A DNA stretch of 54,063 bases from Streptococcus oralis (lineage in GTDB: Bacteria; Bacillota; Bacilli; Lactobacillales; Streptococcaceae), in the NCBI RefSeq assembly GCF_001578935.1, contig NZ_KQ969521.1:862287-916349 (forward strand). The letters run 5' to 3'. The position numbers were made by a program, and so were the translations under genes. Of this stretch, positions 47,207 through 54,063 are shown piece by piece (the first letter of the stretch is position 1; every line of letters starts with the position of its first letter). The notes beneath the pieces are model-generated. The model was not told the origin of the DNA. It saw only the letters and a program-made list of their open reading frames with translations, and ran no database searches.

Positions 47207-47329
47207 GTCATAAAAATTCGGTTTGTACTCCATAATACAGAAGATCATACCTATGCTTATCTGCATACTTCGTTTACAAACTACCTATTTTTTATCACAA
47301 TGTTCTTACAAACAATCTTCCAGTTAGAC

Positions 47330-48709
47330 TTACTGTTCCTTTGACTTTCTATTGCTTACAGTTAAGCCAAGTCCAGCCATTAGGAGGCCAAGTCCTACAA
47401 TACCATAGTTTGCTGTATCAATACTTCCTGTATCAGGGAGTTTCGCCACTTCTTTTTTATAAGCTGTAGCTACCTGAACTGTGGAAGTTGGAGTCGCACT
47501 TCCTGTCTGAGCAATAGGTAGTGTTGTACGGCGTTCTAGGTAGAATTGGTAATTATCTTTCGTTACCTTGTAATTGTGTCCTTCAGTCACAGTTTCAACA
47601 ATCAAAGACGCCACATCTTTAGTCAAGGTATCTCCAAATTTCTTACGGTAATCCAGAATTTTATCATCATTAGTAAAATCCTTGTAGTCTTTTTTAAATA
47701 TGCTAGACGTTACTACAATTCTCTCAATACCATTTGCAGTTAATGTTGCAATTGTATCTGCAATTTTTGGAACTGATGGATCTTCTTTAATTGGATTATC
47801 TGATAATAGGACCGCAAACTTTTTGTTTTTAGGTGATTTAGACCAATCATATGTCGAAACAATTTGATTTAGTGCAGGTGTTGACGTTTCCTTAGAATCT
47901 CCTCCATGAGCAAGCTCAATTGCAGCGAGTGCTTTTTTTAGTTCAGCTGGATCAGATGTGAAATAAGAGCCACCAAATTTTGTTAGAATTGTACCTTCAT
48001 TTGTTTTTTTATACTTACGCCCATAAACCTCATCGCTAAATGTTGCTAAACCAAAGCGTGCTGCCACACCATCTTTCGAGAGATTATTAACAAACTCATT
48101 AACATTATCTCGGACAGTATCAATAACAGTCTGCATTGAGAGCGAACGATCAACAACAAAAACGATATCGGCTGATTTAGATTTTGAAATCGTTCTTGTC
48201 GCTTTCTTGATTTCGACTGTAGTTGTTTTATCAACACGTTCATATTGGGTATAAGAATTTCCATCTTCATCTTTCCCACTCACTGTACTCTCAGTTGTTT
48301 CAGTCTTTGGAGCAGGAAGTTCTTCGCTTTTTACAGGTGCCACTTCTGTCTTTGTAACTTCTACTGTTGCAGTTTCTTCATGAATCTTTTGATCACCTTC
48401 TTGGCGTTCTTTCACGTCAATAGGTGAAACCTTCTTAGAAACATCAACAAGTTCTCCAGGTTTTGCATCTGATTTGTTAACGACTGGTTTTGCCTCGTCA
48501 GCTTTGATTTCTGCTACAGCAGTTTCGACTGCCGATTTACTTGCTTCAGTTTTCTTTACTGTTTCAGTTGAAGTAGATGCCGGTTTTGTTGTTTCATCTG
48601 CAGACACTTGTCCTACCTGAGCAAAAGCAAACAAAATTGCTACAGAAGCCAACCCAACTTTCATTTTACGGAATGAAAAACGTTGTTGTTTCATAAATGT
48701 TTTATCCAT
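47330..48709 (-). CDS. VWA-domain LPXTG surface protein
   Basis: A 459-residue wall protein with a YSIRK-like signal (FSFRKMKVGLASVAILFAFAQVG, cleavage near VSADE at about 37), a Thr/Glu/Lys-rich stalk to about 165, and a von Willebrand A domain from about 180 with MIDAS DRSLS (ADIVFVVDRSLSMQ). The C-terminus has LPDTG, a hydrophobic helix and the charged tail NRKSKEQ. It is sorted to the wall by sortase A, as the LPDTG is standard and no pilin motif or pilus operon is present. VWA domains bind matrix or host glycoproteins; ligand unknown. AAGGGGA precedes the ATG at 48709. Confidence 0.93.
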   Translation of the reverse strand: MDKTFMKQQRFSFRKMKVGLASVAILFAFAQVGQVSADETTKPASTSTETVKKTEASKSAVETAVAEIKADEAKPVVNKSDAKPGELVDVSKKVSPIDVKERQEGDQKIHEETATVEVTKTEVAPVKSEELPAPKTETTESTVSGKDEDGNSYTQYERVDKTTTVEIKKATRTISKSKSADIVFVVDRSLSMQTVIDTVRDNVNEFVNNLSKDGVAARFGLATFSDEVYGRKYKKTNEGTILTKFGGSYFTSDPAELKKALAAIELAHGGDSKETSTPALNQIVSTYDWSKSPKNKKFAVLLSDNPIKEDPSVPKIADTIATLTANGIERIVVTSSIFKKDYKDFTNDDKILDYRKKFGDTLTKDVASLIVETVTEGHNYKVTKDNYQFYLERRTTLPIAQTGSATPTSTVQVATAYKKEVAKLPDTGSIDTANYGIVGLGLLMAGLGLTVSNRKSKEQ

Positions 48710-48917
48710 AGAAGTCCCCTTTTCTTTTTACGGATCAAATAGTATAATCCGATTGTTTTATAGTATAATAACACAAATTTGTATAGTTTTCAATTTTTTC
48801 CTTACGTTTTAAATAAAATATCAGTCTAAAAACAAGCTTTAAAACAGTTACTGTTTTATGATTCAAATTATTTAAAATATATAATTATTACCAATTTTGA
48901 ATATTTCGTAAAATCAT
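48710..48917. other. Spacer between the VWA gene and the IS200-like remnant
   Basis: An AT-rich stretch containing the VWA gene promoter (TATAAT-like sequence near 48763 on the minus strand). No gene or named repeat was seen. Confidence 0.4.
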
Positions 48918-49054
48918 AACCACCCGTCTAACGGGTGGTTTGCACCAGAGCTATAAGCCCACATTACCAGCCAGCGCCTAAAGACGCTGGCTTTCACGTT
49001 GTTCAAGCCTCATTGCTCTTGACTCGTCACTTGCCTCTTAAAGAGACCTTGGTA

Positions 49055-49571
49055 CTACTTACCACTATCCCTAAAGGGAGCCTCATATTCTTTTACACTT
49101 AAGAGTCTAGTGCTATATCATGCTTTACTCGTTCTTCTCTTTTTAGACTCGTGAAGAAATCATCCACTGGATCATTTCTTTAATCTTGAATATATTTCCT
49201 AATTGTGGCTTCATTAAGTCCTGCTGTACTTACATAATAATCTTCTGCCCAGAAATGCCGATTTCCAAACTTATACTTGAGGTTGGCGTGTTTGTCAAAC
49301 ATCATGAGTGCACTTTTACCTTTTAAATACCCCATGAAACTTGAAACACTTATCCTCGGTGGAATACTGACTAACATATGTACATGATCAGGCATTAAGT
49401 GACCTTCGATAATCTCAACACCTTTATAACTACATAATCGGTGGAATATTTCTCCCAAACTACTTCGATATTGTTTATAAATGATTTTTCGTCTATACTT
49501 AGGGGTGAACACAATATGATAGAACACATCCACTTTGTGTGTGATAAACTATGTGCCTTTTGTGCCCTCAA
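49055..49571 (-). pseudogene. tnpA: IS200-family TnpA transposase, frameshifted and interrupted
   Basis: The middle of the gene (49180-49533) is intact and shows the Y1 HUH transposase pattern: YHIVFTPKYRRKIIY, GHLMPDHVHMLVSIPP (the HUH pair) and the Tyr region FWAEDYYVSTAGLNEATI. The N-terminal AQKAHSLSHTKWMC is in another frame because one base is missing after TGT near 49525. The C-terminus reads KYIQD then TAA, followed by an insert of about 54 bp, KHDIALDS and then one extra base before SVKEYEAPFRDSGK. The true start codon also appears lost. Confidence 0.88.
49127..49180. repeat. Short imperfect repeat, copy A, inside tnpA
   Basis: About 54 bp with the palindromic core AAATCATCCACTGGATCATTT and an AT/purine-rich arm. 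It interrupts tnpA after codons for KYIQD. Related copy at 49567-49620. Confidence 0.7.
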
Positions 49572-49620
49572 CTTCTTTATTTTTAGGTTTCGGCAAAAAT
49601 CATCCACTGGATAATTTTTC
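49567..49620. repeat. Short imperfect repeat, copy B, at the tnpA start
   Basis: Shares CATCCACTGGAT with AATTT-type flanks and a CTC...TTTTTAG arm with copy A, same orientation, estimated near 70% identity by eye. It sits exactly where the tnpA start codon should be. On the minus strand both copies encode PVDDF in the tnpA reading frame. Confidence 0.65.
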
Positions 49621-49724
49621 TTCTCCTTTCGCTTTACAATTGACTTGAACACCTTTATTGTATCGCGTTTGGAGTTTTTTGGTATAACCGTAGATAGCGC
49701 ACCCGCATAGCGGGTGGTTTTTTT

Positions 49725-49748
49725 GTCTCGCACCTAATGGAGCGAGAC
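49725..49748. repeat. Inverted repeat next to the IS200-like element
   Basis: GTCTCGC and GCGAGAC flank ACCTAATGGA just outside the element's right hairpin. It may be host sequence at the insertion site or part of the element. Confidence 0.5.
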
Positions 49749-49751
49749 GGA

Positions 49752-51146
49752 CTAATAGTCACATAATAAAAACTCAGTAGAGTCAGGTGATTCTACTGAG
49801 TTTTTAAAATGTTTGGCGTTTGGCTTTTCGCTCAGCACGCCCACGTGCGCGATTTTCAGCACGCTTGGTTTTGCGGCGTTTTTCATCCACCGCCCATTGA
49901 ATCTTCTTCTTATAGCCTGGTTTGACTTTTTTCTTTTCTTTTTAACCAAGCCAATCATTTCAATATCAAGCTTATCCTGCTTCTTTTCACGATTAGCACG
50001 ACGATCACGGTCATAGGTATCTTGAAACTCTCCGTCTTTGACCATCTTAGGAGTAAACTTGATTCCTAATTTCTCCAACTCACGGATATCCGAGTCATCA
50101 CTAGGCTGGTAAAGGGTAATCGCTGTACCAGGTAGACCATTGCGTCCAGTTCGTCCAACACGGTGAACAAAGAAGGACAAGTCTTGCGGAATGGCATCAT
50201 TGATAACATGGCTGACCCCTTCAATGTCAATTCCACGCGCTGCCAAGTCCGTTGCGACAATGTACTCAAAATCCATATTTTTCACCTGATTCATGATCCG
50301 CTTGCGCTCCCGTGGGGGAATATCTCCATGGATTTTTGCCACTTTTAAACCTTGAGCTGTCAAATAAGAATGTAATTCATCAGCACGTGTTTTGGTATTA
50401 ACGAAGAACATTGCCAAATAAGGCTGCATCAACTGAGTCAGCTGATAAATTTGAGCATTCTTGTCGCGGCCCTTGGTCGAAATCAACCAGTTGTCAATCG
50501 TATCTGAGATAACTGTTTTAGTCTTGATTTTTTCCATGACAGGATTTGACAAGTATTTCTTCAAGAACGGTTGCAATTTTTGTGGAATAGTCGCTGAAAA
50601 AACCATGAATTGCAAGTCTTTTGGAAGGCTTCCTGCAATCTTATCAACGGTTTCCAAGAAGCCCATATCCAAGGTCATATCCGCTTCATCAATTACAAAG
50701 GTCTTGGCCTTGTGAATAGCCAAATCACCAGATTTGACCAAGTCATAGATGCGACCTGGCGTTCCGATAACGATATGTGGTTGGTTGCTGGCAAGTTTTT
50801 CAATCTGACGCGCCTTATCCGTACCACCTACATAATTAACCACACGAACTTCGACATCTGAGTGAGCTGCAATCTGACGAGCTGCTTGGTAGATTTGAGT
50901 GGCTAACTCACGACTTGGTGCAGTAATGACTGCTTGCACACTATCGCTGGTTTCATCTAATTGCTGAAAAATGGGGAGTAAGAAAGTGTGGGTTTTTCCT
51001 GAACCTGTTTTTGACTCGCCCACCAAGTCACGACCCGCCAAGACAATAGGAATCAACTTTTCCTGAACTTCGGTAGGAGTCGCAAACTTCAACTCCTCCA
51101 ATGCCTTTTCTATATAGTTTTTAAACTGAAATTTCGTAAATGACAT
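49752..51146 (-). CDS. DEAD-box RNA helicase with frameshifted C-terminal tail
   Basis: The start MSFTKFQFKNYIEKALEELKF at 51146 has GAGG 5 bases upstream. Helicase motifs are intact: PTEVQEKLIPI (Q-motif), SKTGSGKTHTF, PSRELATQ, VIDEADMTLD (DEAD), FSATIP, ATDLAARGIDI and HRVGRTGRNG. It fits the CshB-like cold-shock RNA helicases. After IGLVKKKRKK the frame changes: in the +1 frame the DNA reads VKPGYKKKIQWAVDEKRRK and ends RQTF at 49804, the basic tail expected. One A appears missing in the A/G tract at about 49928-49943. The shifted frame runs through the terminator to 49752, giving SVESPDSTEFLLCDY. Core enzyme should still work. Confidence 0.88.
   Translation of the reverse strand: MSFTKFQFKNYIEKALEELKFATPTEVQEKLIPIVLAGRDLVGESKTGSGKTHTFLLPIFQQLDETSDSVQAVITAPSRELATQIYQAARQIAAHSDVEVRVVNYVGGTDKARQIEKLASNQPHIVIGTPGRIYDLVKSGDLAIHKAKTFVIDEADMTLDMGFLETVDKIAGSLPKDLQFMVFSATIPQKLQPFLKKYLSNPVMEKIKTKTVISDTIDNWLISTKGRDKNAQIYQLTQLMQPYLAMFFVNTKTRADELHSYLTAQGLKVAKIHGDIPPRERKRIMNQVKNMDFEYIVATDLAARGIDIEGVSHVINDAIPQDLSFFVHRVGRTGRNGLPGTAITLYQPSDDSDIRELEKLGIKFTPKMVKDGEFQDTYDRDRRANREKKQDKLDIEMIGLVKKKRKKSNQAIRRRFNGRWMKNAAKPSVLKIAHVGVLSEKPNAKHFKNSVESPDSTEFLLCDY
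49767..49805 (-). terminator. Terminator of the DEAD-box helicase gene
   Basis: AAAACTCAGTAGAATCACCTGACTCTACTGAGTTTTT region: ACTCAGTAGA and TCTACTGAGT pair around the loop, with T residues on both sides. It directly follows the ancestral stop at 49804. Confidence 0.92.
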
Positions 51147-51221
51147 ATTATCCTCAATTCTATTCATCTAACCATTATACCATATTTTAAACATTTTCAG
51201 TAGTCCAGTTCGAGAAACAAA

Positions 51222-51253
51222 AAATGAAAGGAATTACTTCCTTTCATTTTTAT
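51222..51253. terminator. Terminator after the EEP hydrolase gene
   Basis: AAAAATGAAAGGAA-ttac-TTCCTTTCATTTTT, perfect 12+ bp stem with T runs, overlapping the gene's stop region. Confidence 0.92.
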
Positions 51254-52065
51254 TTCCAGGTCAATACAGCATTCAAACCATAGTGATCACTGACTTGTGG
51301 ACTATTTTCTCCATCAAAAACTACTTGTAAACTCTCTACTTCTAACTCTTTGGTCGTAAAGACGTAGTCGATTCGTAGTGGTTCAGTATTGCCTTTCCAA
51401 CCATCAATTTCTGGTGGAACGGTATAGCTACCACTTCTTTCTTTTGCAACTTCAAACGCATCTTGTATTCCTAATGGGCTAGCTAAAATCGCTTGATAAC
51501 CTTCCTGACCAGCTGGATTATTAAAATCACCTGCTAAAATCAGAGGTTTGTCCAATTCTTTTAATACAGCCTCAAATCGTGCCCACTCTTCTTGGAAACC
51601 TTTATCCCACCAAGAGAGATGGACACTTGCAAGAGCAAGTTCCTTGCCTTCAACCTCTGTCTCCGCCAAGGCAACACGGCGAGTATGGTAGTCCGTTGGA
51701 TCATCTACATCTGACACTAAAATTTCACGCGCCTTAATCGGTGTTTTGGATAAGATGGCTACACCTTCATGGTAGCGGTCATAGCCGATATGATTGTAAG
51801 CCCAAGTCCAGTAGTAGGTTTTCCCTTTCTCAGCCAATTTTTCAATCAGGAGCCGTACATAGTGATCCTGATGAATAGGTTCTGCTGATGGCAAAGCTTG
51901 ATAGTGATTGTTAACCTCTACCTCCGGCGAAGTCATTTCTTGATTGATTTCTTGAAAACAAATTAAATCATAAGCTTTGTCAAGAATATCTTGGAGCAAG
52001 AGCTGGAATTTTTCCTCTGCTTCTTTTTCCATCCAACTATGAGTATTGAGTGTTAAAAATTTCAT
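51250..52065 (-). CDS. Endonuclease/exonuclease/phosphatase-family hydrolase
   Basis: The 271-residue protein carries the EEP (DNase I-like) signature residues: MKFLTLNTHSW (Asn), DLICFQEINQEM (Glu), LASVHLSWWDKGF (His), ILAGDFNNPAG (Asp, Asn) and the terminal VSDHYGL (Asp, His). These bind Mg and activate water. Relatives include sphingomyelinases, inositol phosphatases and nucleases; no signal peptide is present, so it acts in the cytosol and substrate is unknown. It lies just downstream of the PTS gene with a terminator between. Confidence 0.88.
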   Translation of the reverse strand: MKFLTLNTHSWMEKEAEEKFQLLLQDILDKAYDLICFQEINQEMTSPEVEVNNHYQALPSAEPIHQDHYVRLLIEKLAEKGKTYYWTWAYNHIGYDRYHEGVAILSKTPIKAREILVSDVDDPTDYHTRRVALAETEVEGKELALASVHLSWWDKGFQEEWARFEAVLKELDKPLILAGDFNNPAGQEGYQAILASPLGIQDAFEVAKERSGSYTVPPEIDGWKGNTEPLRIDYVFTTKELEVESLQVVFDGENSPQVSDHYGLNAVLTWK

Positions 52066-52083
52066 GCTTTTCTCCTAAAACAA

Positions 52084-52113
52084 GAGGTTAGAAAACAGAT
52101 TCCAACCTCGAGT
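52084..52113 (-). terminator. Terminator of the PTS gene
   Basis: GAGGTTGGAA-tctgtt-TTCTAACCTC with TTGTTTT on the minus strand, just after the PTS stop codon at 52117. Confidence 0.88.
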
Positions 52114-52116
52114 ATA

Positions 52117-54063
52117 TTACAATTCTACTTTAGCAACTGCTGTTTTAGCCACAAGAGAACCTGTTTGTTCTAATTTAACTGATTTGATAGCATCACCATT
52201 TGTAAAGACAACCACTGTTGATGTTTCACGACCTGCTGTACGGATAGCATCCAAGTCAGCTGTCACAAGAAGATCACCTGCTGCAACCTTTTGTCCTTCA
52301 GAAACGTGAACAGTAAATGGTTTTCCTTCAAGGCTTACTGTGTCTAAACCAATGTGAACCAATACTTCAAGACCTGCTTCAGTCACAAGACCAAGAGCAT
52401 GTTTTGTTGGGAAGATACTTGATACAGTACCTGTAACTGGAGATACAATGTTTCCATTTGCTGGTTCTACTGCAAAACCATCACCCATCATTTTTTGAGC
52501 AAAGACTGGATCTTTCACTTGTTCCAAGGCAATAACTTGACCGTCAGCTACTGAGTAAACTTCCTCAGTTACACCTTTAAAATGTACAGTATTCTTTTGA
52601 GCTTCTGTCATTTGGCTTGGAAGAGTTTCAGGAATTACTTCACCTGAGTCAAGGATATCTTGGATATCAGATTTCAATACGTCAGCTTTTGGTCCATAGA
52701 TAGCTTGGACACCTTGTCCTTTCATGACAAGACCCATAGCTCCTTCAGCTTTCCATTGTTCCTCAGTACCAACACGATCTGCATCCTTAACAGTTACACG
52801 AAGACGAGTCATACATGCATCTACATCTACGATGTTTGCACGACCACCAAGAAGGTTAATGATATTTACAGCTTGAGAAGCTGCTGCAACTTTTGTTTCT
52901 CCTGGAGCTGCATCTTCTGATGCTCCTTCAGCAGTTTCATAGTTTCCGTTACGTCCTGGAGTTGCATAGTTGAATTTCTTAATCATGAAGTCGGCAATGA
53001 AGTACATGATGACTGCAAAGAGGACAGTTACCCAGATAAAGTTAATGATATCCATACCAAGACCAGCGTTGATAGCGAGCGGAGTACGAGTTAAAAATTC
53101 AATTGAACCGAATGAGTGCATACGAAGGTGAACAATATCCGCCATAGCAAAGGCAGCACCTTGAACAAGAGCATACACTAGGTAAAGAGGTGTTGCGATG
53201 AACATAAACATATACTCGATAGGTTCAGTAACCCCTGTCAAGAATGTTGCAAGGGCTGTCGCAATCATCATACCCTTGTATTGGTGTTTCTTGTCAGCGT
53301 CAACATTGCGGTAGATAGCAACGATGATACCCATCAAGATACCGAATGAACCGATCATTTGACCAACTTTGAAACGAGCTGGGGTGATTGTTGTAAGAAG
53401 GTGTTGGTATTGGTCAGCATTTGAACCTTTAAGGTTAACAAGGTCTGTTACCCAAGCAAGCCAAAGTGGGTCTTGACCAAATACTTGAGTTCCTTTAGCT
53501 GCACCAGTAAGGATTTCGTATGTTCCACCAAGAGCTGTATAGTTCATTGGGATTGTCAACATGTGGTGAAGACCAAATGGCAAGAGCAAACGCTCCAAAG
53601 TACCATACAAGAATGGTGCGAGAACTGGCGCAGTTTCTTGAGAGTTGGCAATCCAAATACCAAAGTTATTGATACCTGTTTGAACTACTGGCCAAAAAGC
53701 TGAAAGTACGATTGCAGCGATTGCTGAACGAAGAATAACTACAAATGGTACGAAACGTTTCCCGTTAAAGAATGAAAGGGCATCAGGAAGTTTACGGAAG
53801 TTGTAGTATTTGTTATAAGCTGTTGCCCCTACAAAACCAGAGATAATCCCTACAAAAACACCCATGTTCAATGCTGGTGCTTCAAGAACACTGATGAAGT
53901 AATCAGCAACTTTGATTGAGCCCCCAAAGAGAGTAGTGACCATAGCCTCAGGGTTTTTCAGCATATCACTTGTAACTCCAAAGATAGTACCTGTGATACG
54001 GTTAATCAAGATAAAGGCAAGCCCGGCTGCAAATGCACCACCTGCACGTTCTTTTGCCCAGCT
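52117..54063 (-). CDS. PTS transporter EIICBA, glucose type (5' end beyond right edge)
   Basis: The open frame extends to the right edge without a start, giving about 649 residues of a fused EIIC-EIIB-EIIA protein. EIIC: many membrane helices and GTLERLLLPFGLHHMLTIPMNY, FLTGVTEPIEYMFMFIATPLY. EIIB: VDVDACMTRLRVTVKD with the phosphorylated Cys. EIIA: PVTGTVSSIFPTKHALG and VLVHIGLDTVSLEGKPF with the active His, and DLLVTADLDAIRTAGRET. It belongs to the glucose/glucosamine family and phosphorylates sugar during import via HPr. The sugar is inferred as glucose; a related hexose is possible. Confidence 0.93.
   Translation of the reverse strand, partial: SWAKERAGGAFAAGLAFILINRITGTIFGVTSDMLKNPEAMVTTLFGGSIKVADYFISVLEAPALNMGVFVGIISGFVGATAYNKYYNFRKLPDALSFFNGKRFVPFVVILRSAIAAIVLSAFWPVVQTGINNFGIWIANSQETAPVLAPFLYGTLERLLLPFGLHHMLTIPMNYTALGGTYEILTGAAKGTQVFGQDPLWLAWVTDLVNLKGSNADQYQHLLTTITPARFKVGQMIGSFGILMGIIVAIYRNVDADKKHQYKGMMIATALATFLTGVTEPIEYMFMFIATPLYLVYALVQGAAFAMADIVHLRMHSFGSIEFLTRTPLAINAGLGMDIINFIWVTVLFAVIMYFIADFMIKKFNYATPGRNGNYETAEGASEDAAPGETKVAAASQAVNIINLLGGRANIVDVDACMTRLRVTVKDADRVGTEEQWKAEGAMGLVMKGQGVQAIYGPKADVLKSDIQDILDSGEVIPETLPSQMTEAQKNTVHFKGVTEEVYSVADGQVIALEQVKDPVFAQKMMGDGFAVEPANGNIVSPVTGTVSSIFPTKHALGLVTEAGLEVLVHIGLDTVSLEGKPFTVHVSEGQKVAAGDLLVTADLDAIRTAGRETSTVVVFTNGDAIKSVKLEQTGSLVAKTAVAKVEL

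Larger units (their letters stand above)
48918..49715. mobile_element. Decayed IS200-like element
   Basis: The element is bounded by two terminal hairpins, AACCACCCG-tctaa-CGGGTGGTT (48918-48940) and ACCCGC-ata-GCGGGT (49701-49715), and has an internal hairpin AGCCAGCG / CGCTGGCT (48969-48992). No inverted repeats of the DDE type are present, as expected for single-strand IS200/IS605 transposons. Only a tnpA-type gene is inside; no tnpB. tnpA is broken, so the copy is not autonomous. Confidence 0.8.

Noticed and set aside
47500..47530. Second sorting motif LPIAQTG in the VWA protein
   Set aside because: It does not fit LPXTG spacing and no hydrophobic helix follows; the LPDTG near the C-terminus is the real signal.
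49395..49733. 112-codon minus-strand frame beginning MRDKKTTRYAG
   Set aside because: It contains the TnpA N-terminus in the middle but otherwise reads repeat DNA and then an out-of-frame part of tnpA; handled as part of the pseudogene.

Overview
The window looks like a chromosome segment of a mitis-group Streptococcus, most likely S. oralis or a close relative. Reasons: low-GC Firmicute codon use and strong AGGAG ribosome sites; a pneumococcal-type BOX repeat; YSIRK-type signal peptides and an LPXTG surface protein; PgdA, EzrA, ClpE and Nox proteins with pneumococcus-like lengths and landmarks; and an Rgg-linked 1575-residue GH70 glucosyltransferase of the GtfR type, which S. pneumoniae lacks. 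Species assignment is inference. No tRNA, rRNA, CRISPR array or prophage was seen.

Layout. 0-4.4 kb: edge of an amino-acid ABC permease, a three-gene operon (GNAT, ogt, Spx/ArsC-like), a DUF1836 regulator with a hemolysin-III-type membrane protein, and pdxST for PLP synthesis. 4.5-9.2 kb: a BOX repeat, then nox diverging from an apbE - FMN reductase - tagged FMN reductase operon; the intergenic region carries a good cre site on the nox promoter. 9.3-13.2 kb: DUF896 protein and glyQ/glyS behind a T-box leader, with odd structured inserts before both gene starts. 13.2-20.3 kb: a large secreted subtilisin-like protease whose LPXTG motif is cut by a stop codon, an aldo/keto reductase and pgdA. 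20.4-35.6 kb: ezrA, gyrB and a HAD gene, then an accessory gtf-rgg island with an ISL3 transposase scar, then a DJ-1 protein, rodA and dinG. 35.6-43.2 kb: nnrD, HAD phosphatase, folD, a tfoX-like pseudogene, an amino-acid ABC permease/ATPase pair, a DUF1797 protein and clpE under a CtsR box. 43.2-54 kb: GyrI-like protein, WYL regulator, NUDIX hydrolase, DUF1827 protein, metK behind an SMK (SAM-III) riboswitch, a VWA LPXTG protein, a decayed IS200-like element, a DEAD-box helicase with a frameshifted tail, an EEP-family hydrolase and the 3' part of a glucose-type PTS EIICBA gene.

How the genes fit together. Much of the window is core metabolism and cell-envelope work: wall modification (PgdA), septation and elongation (EzrA, RodA), topology (GyrB), glycine charging (GlyQS), folate and SAM metabolism (FolD, MetK), PLP supply (PdxST), oxygen and flavin chemistry (Nox, ApbE, FMN reductases) and proteostasis (ClpE). 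The accessory layer is glucan synthesis (Gtf/Rgg), surface proteins (S8 protease, VWA protein) and mobile scars.

The most interesting system is the apbE operon. ApbE here has no signal peptide, so it should work in the cytosol. The third gene encodes an NADPH-FMN-reductase-like protein with a PAS-like middle domain and a glycine-rich tail carrying two copies of DATSGAS, which closely match the DxxSGA(S/T) motif that ApbE enzymes modify with covalent FMN. This predicts a soluble oxidoreductase carrying two covalently tethered FMN groups, encoded beside its own flavin transferase. Several decay events are also recorded: the LP*TG protease, the two-stop tfoX pseudogene, the helicase tail frameshift, and the broken tnpA that contains two related ~54-bp repeats.
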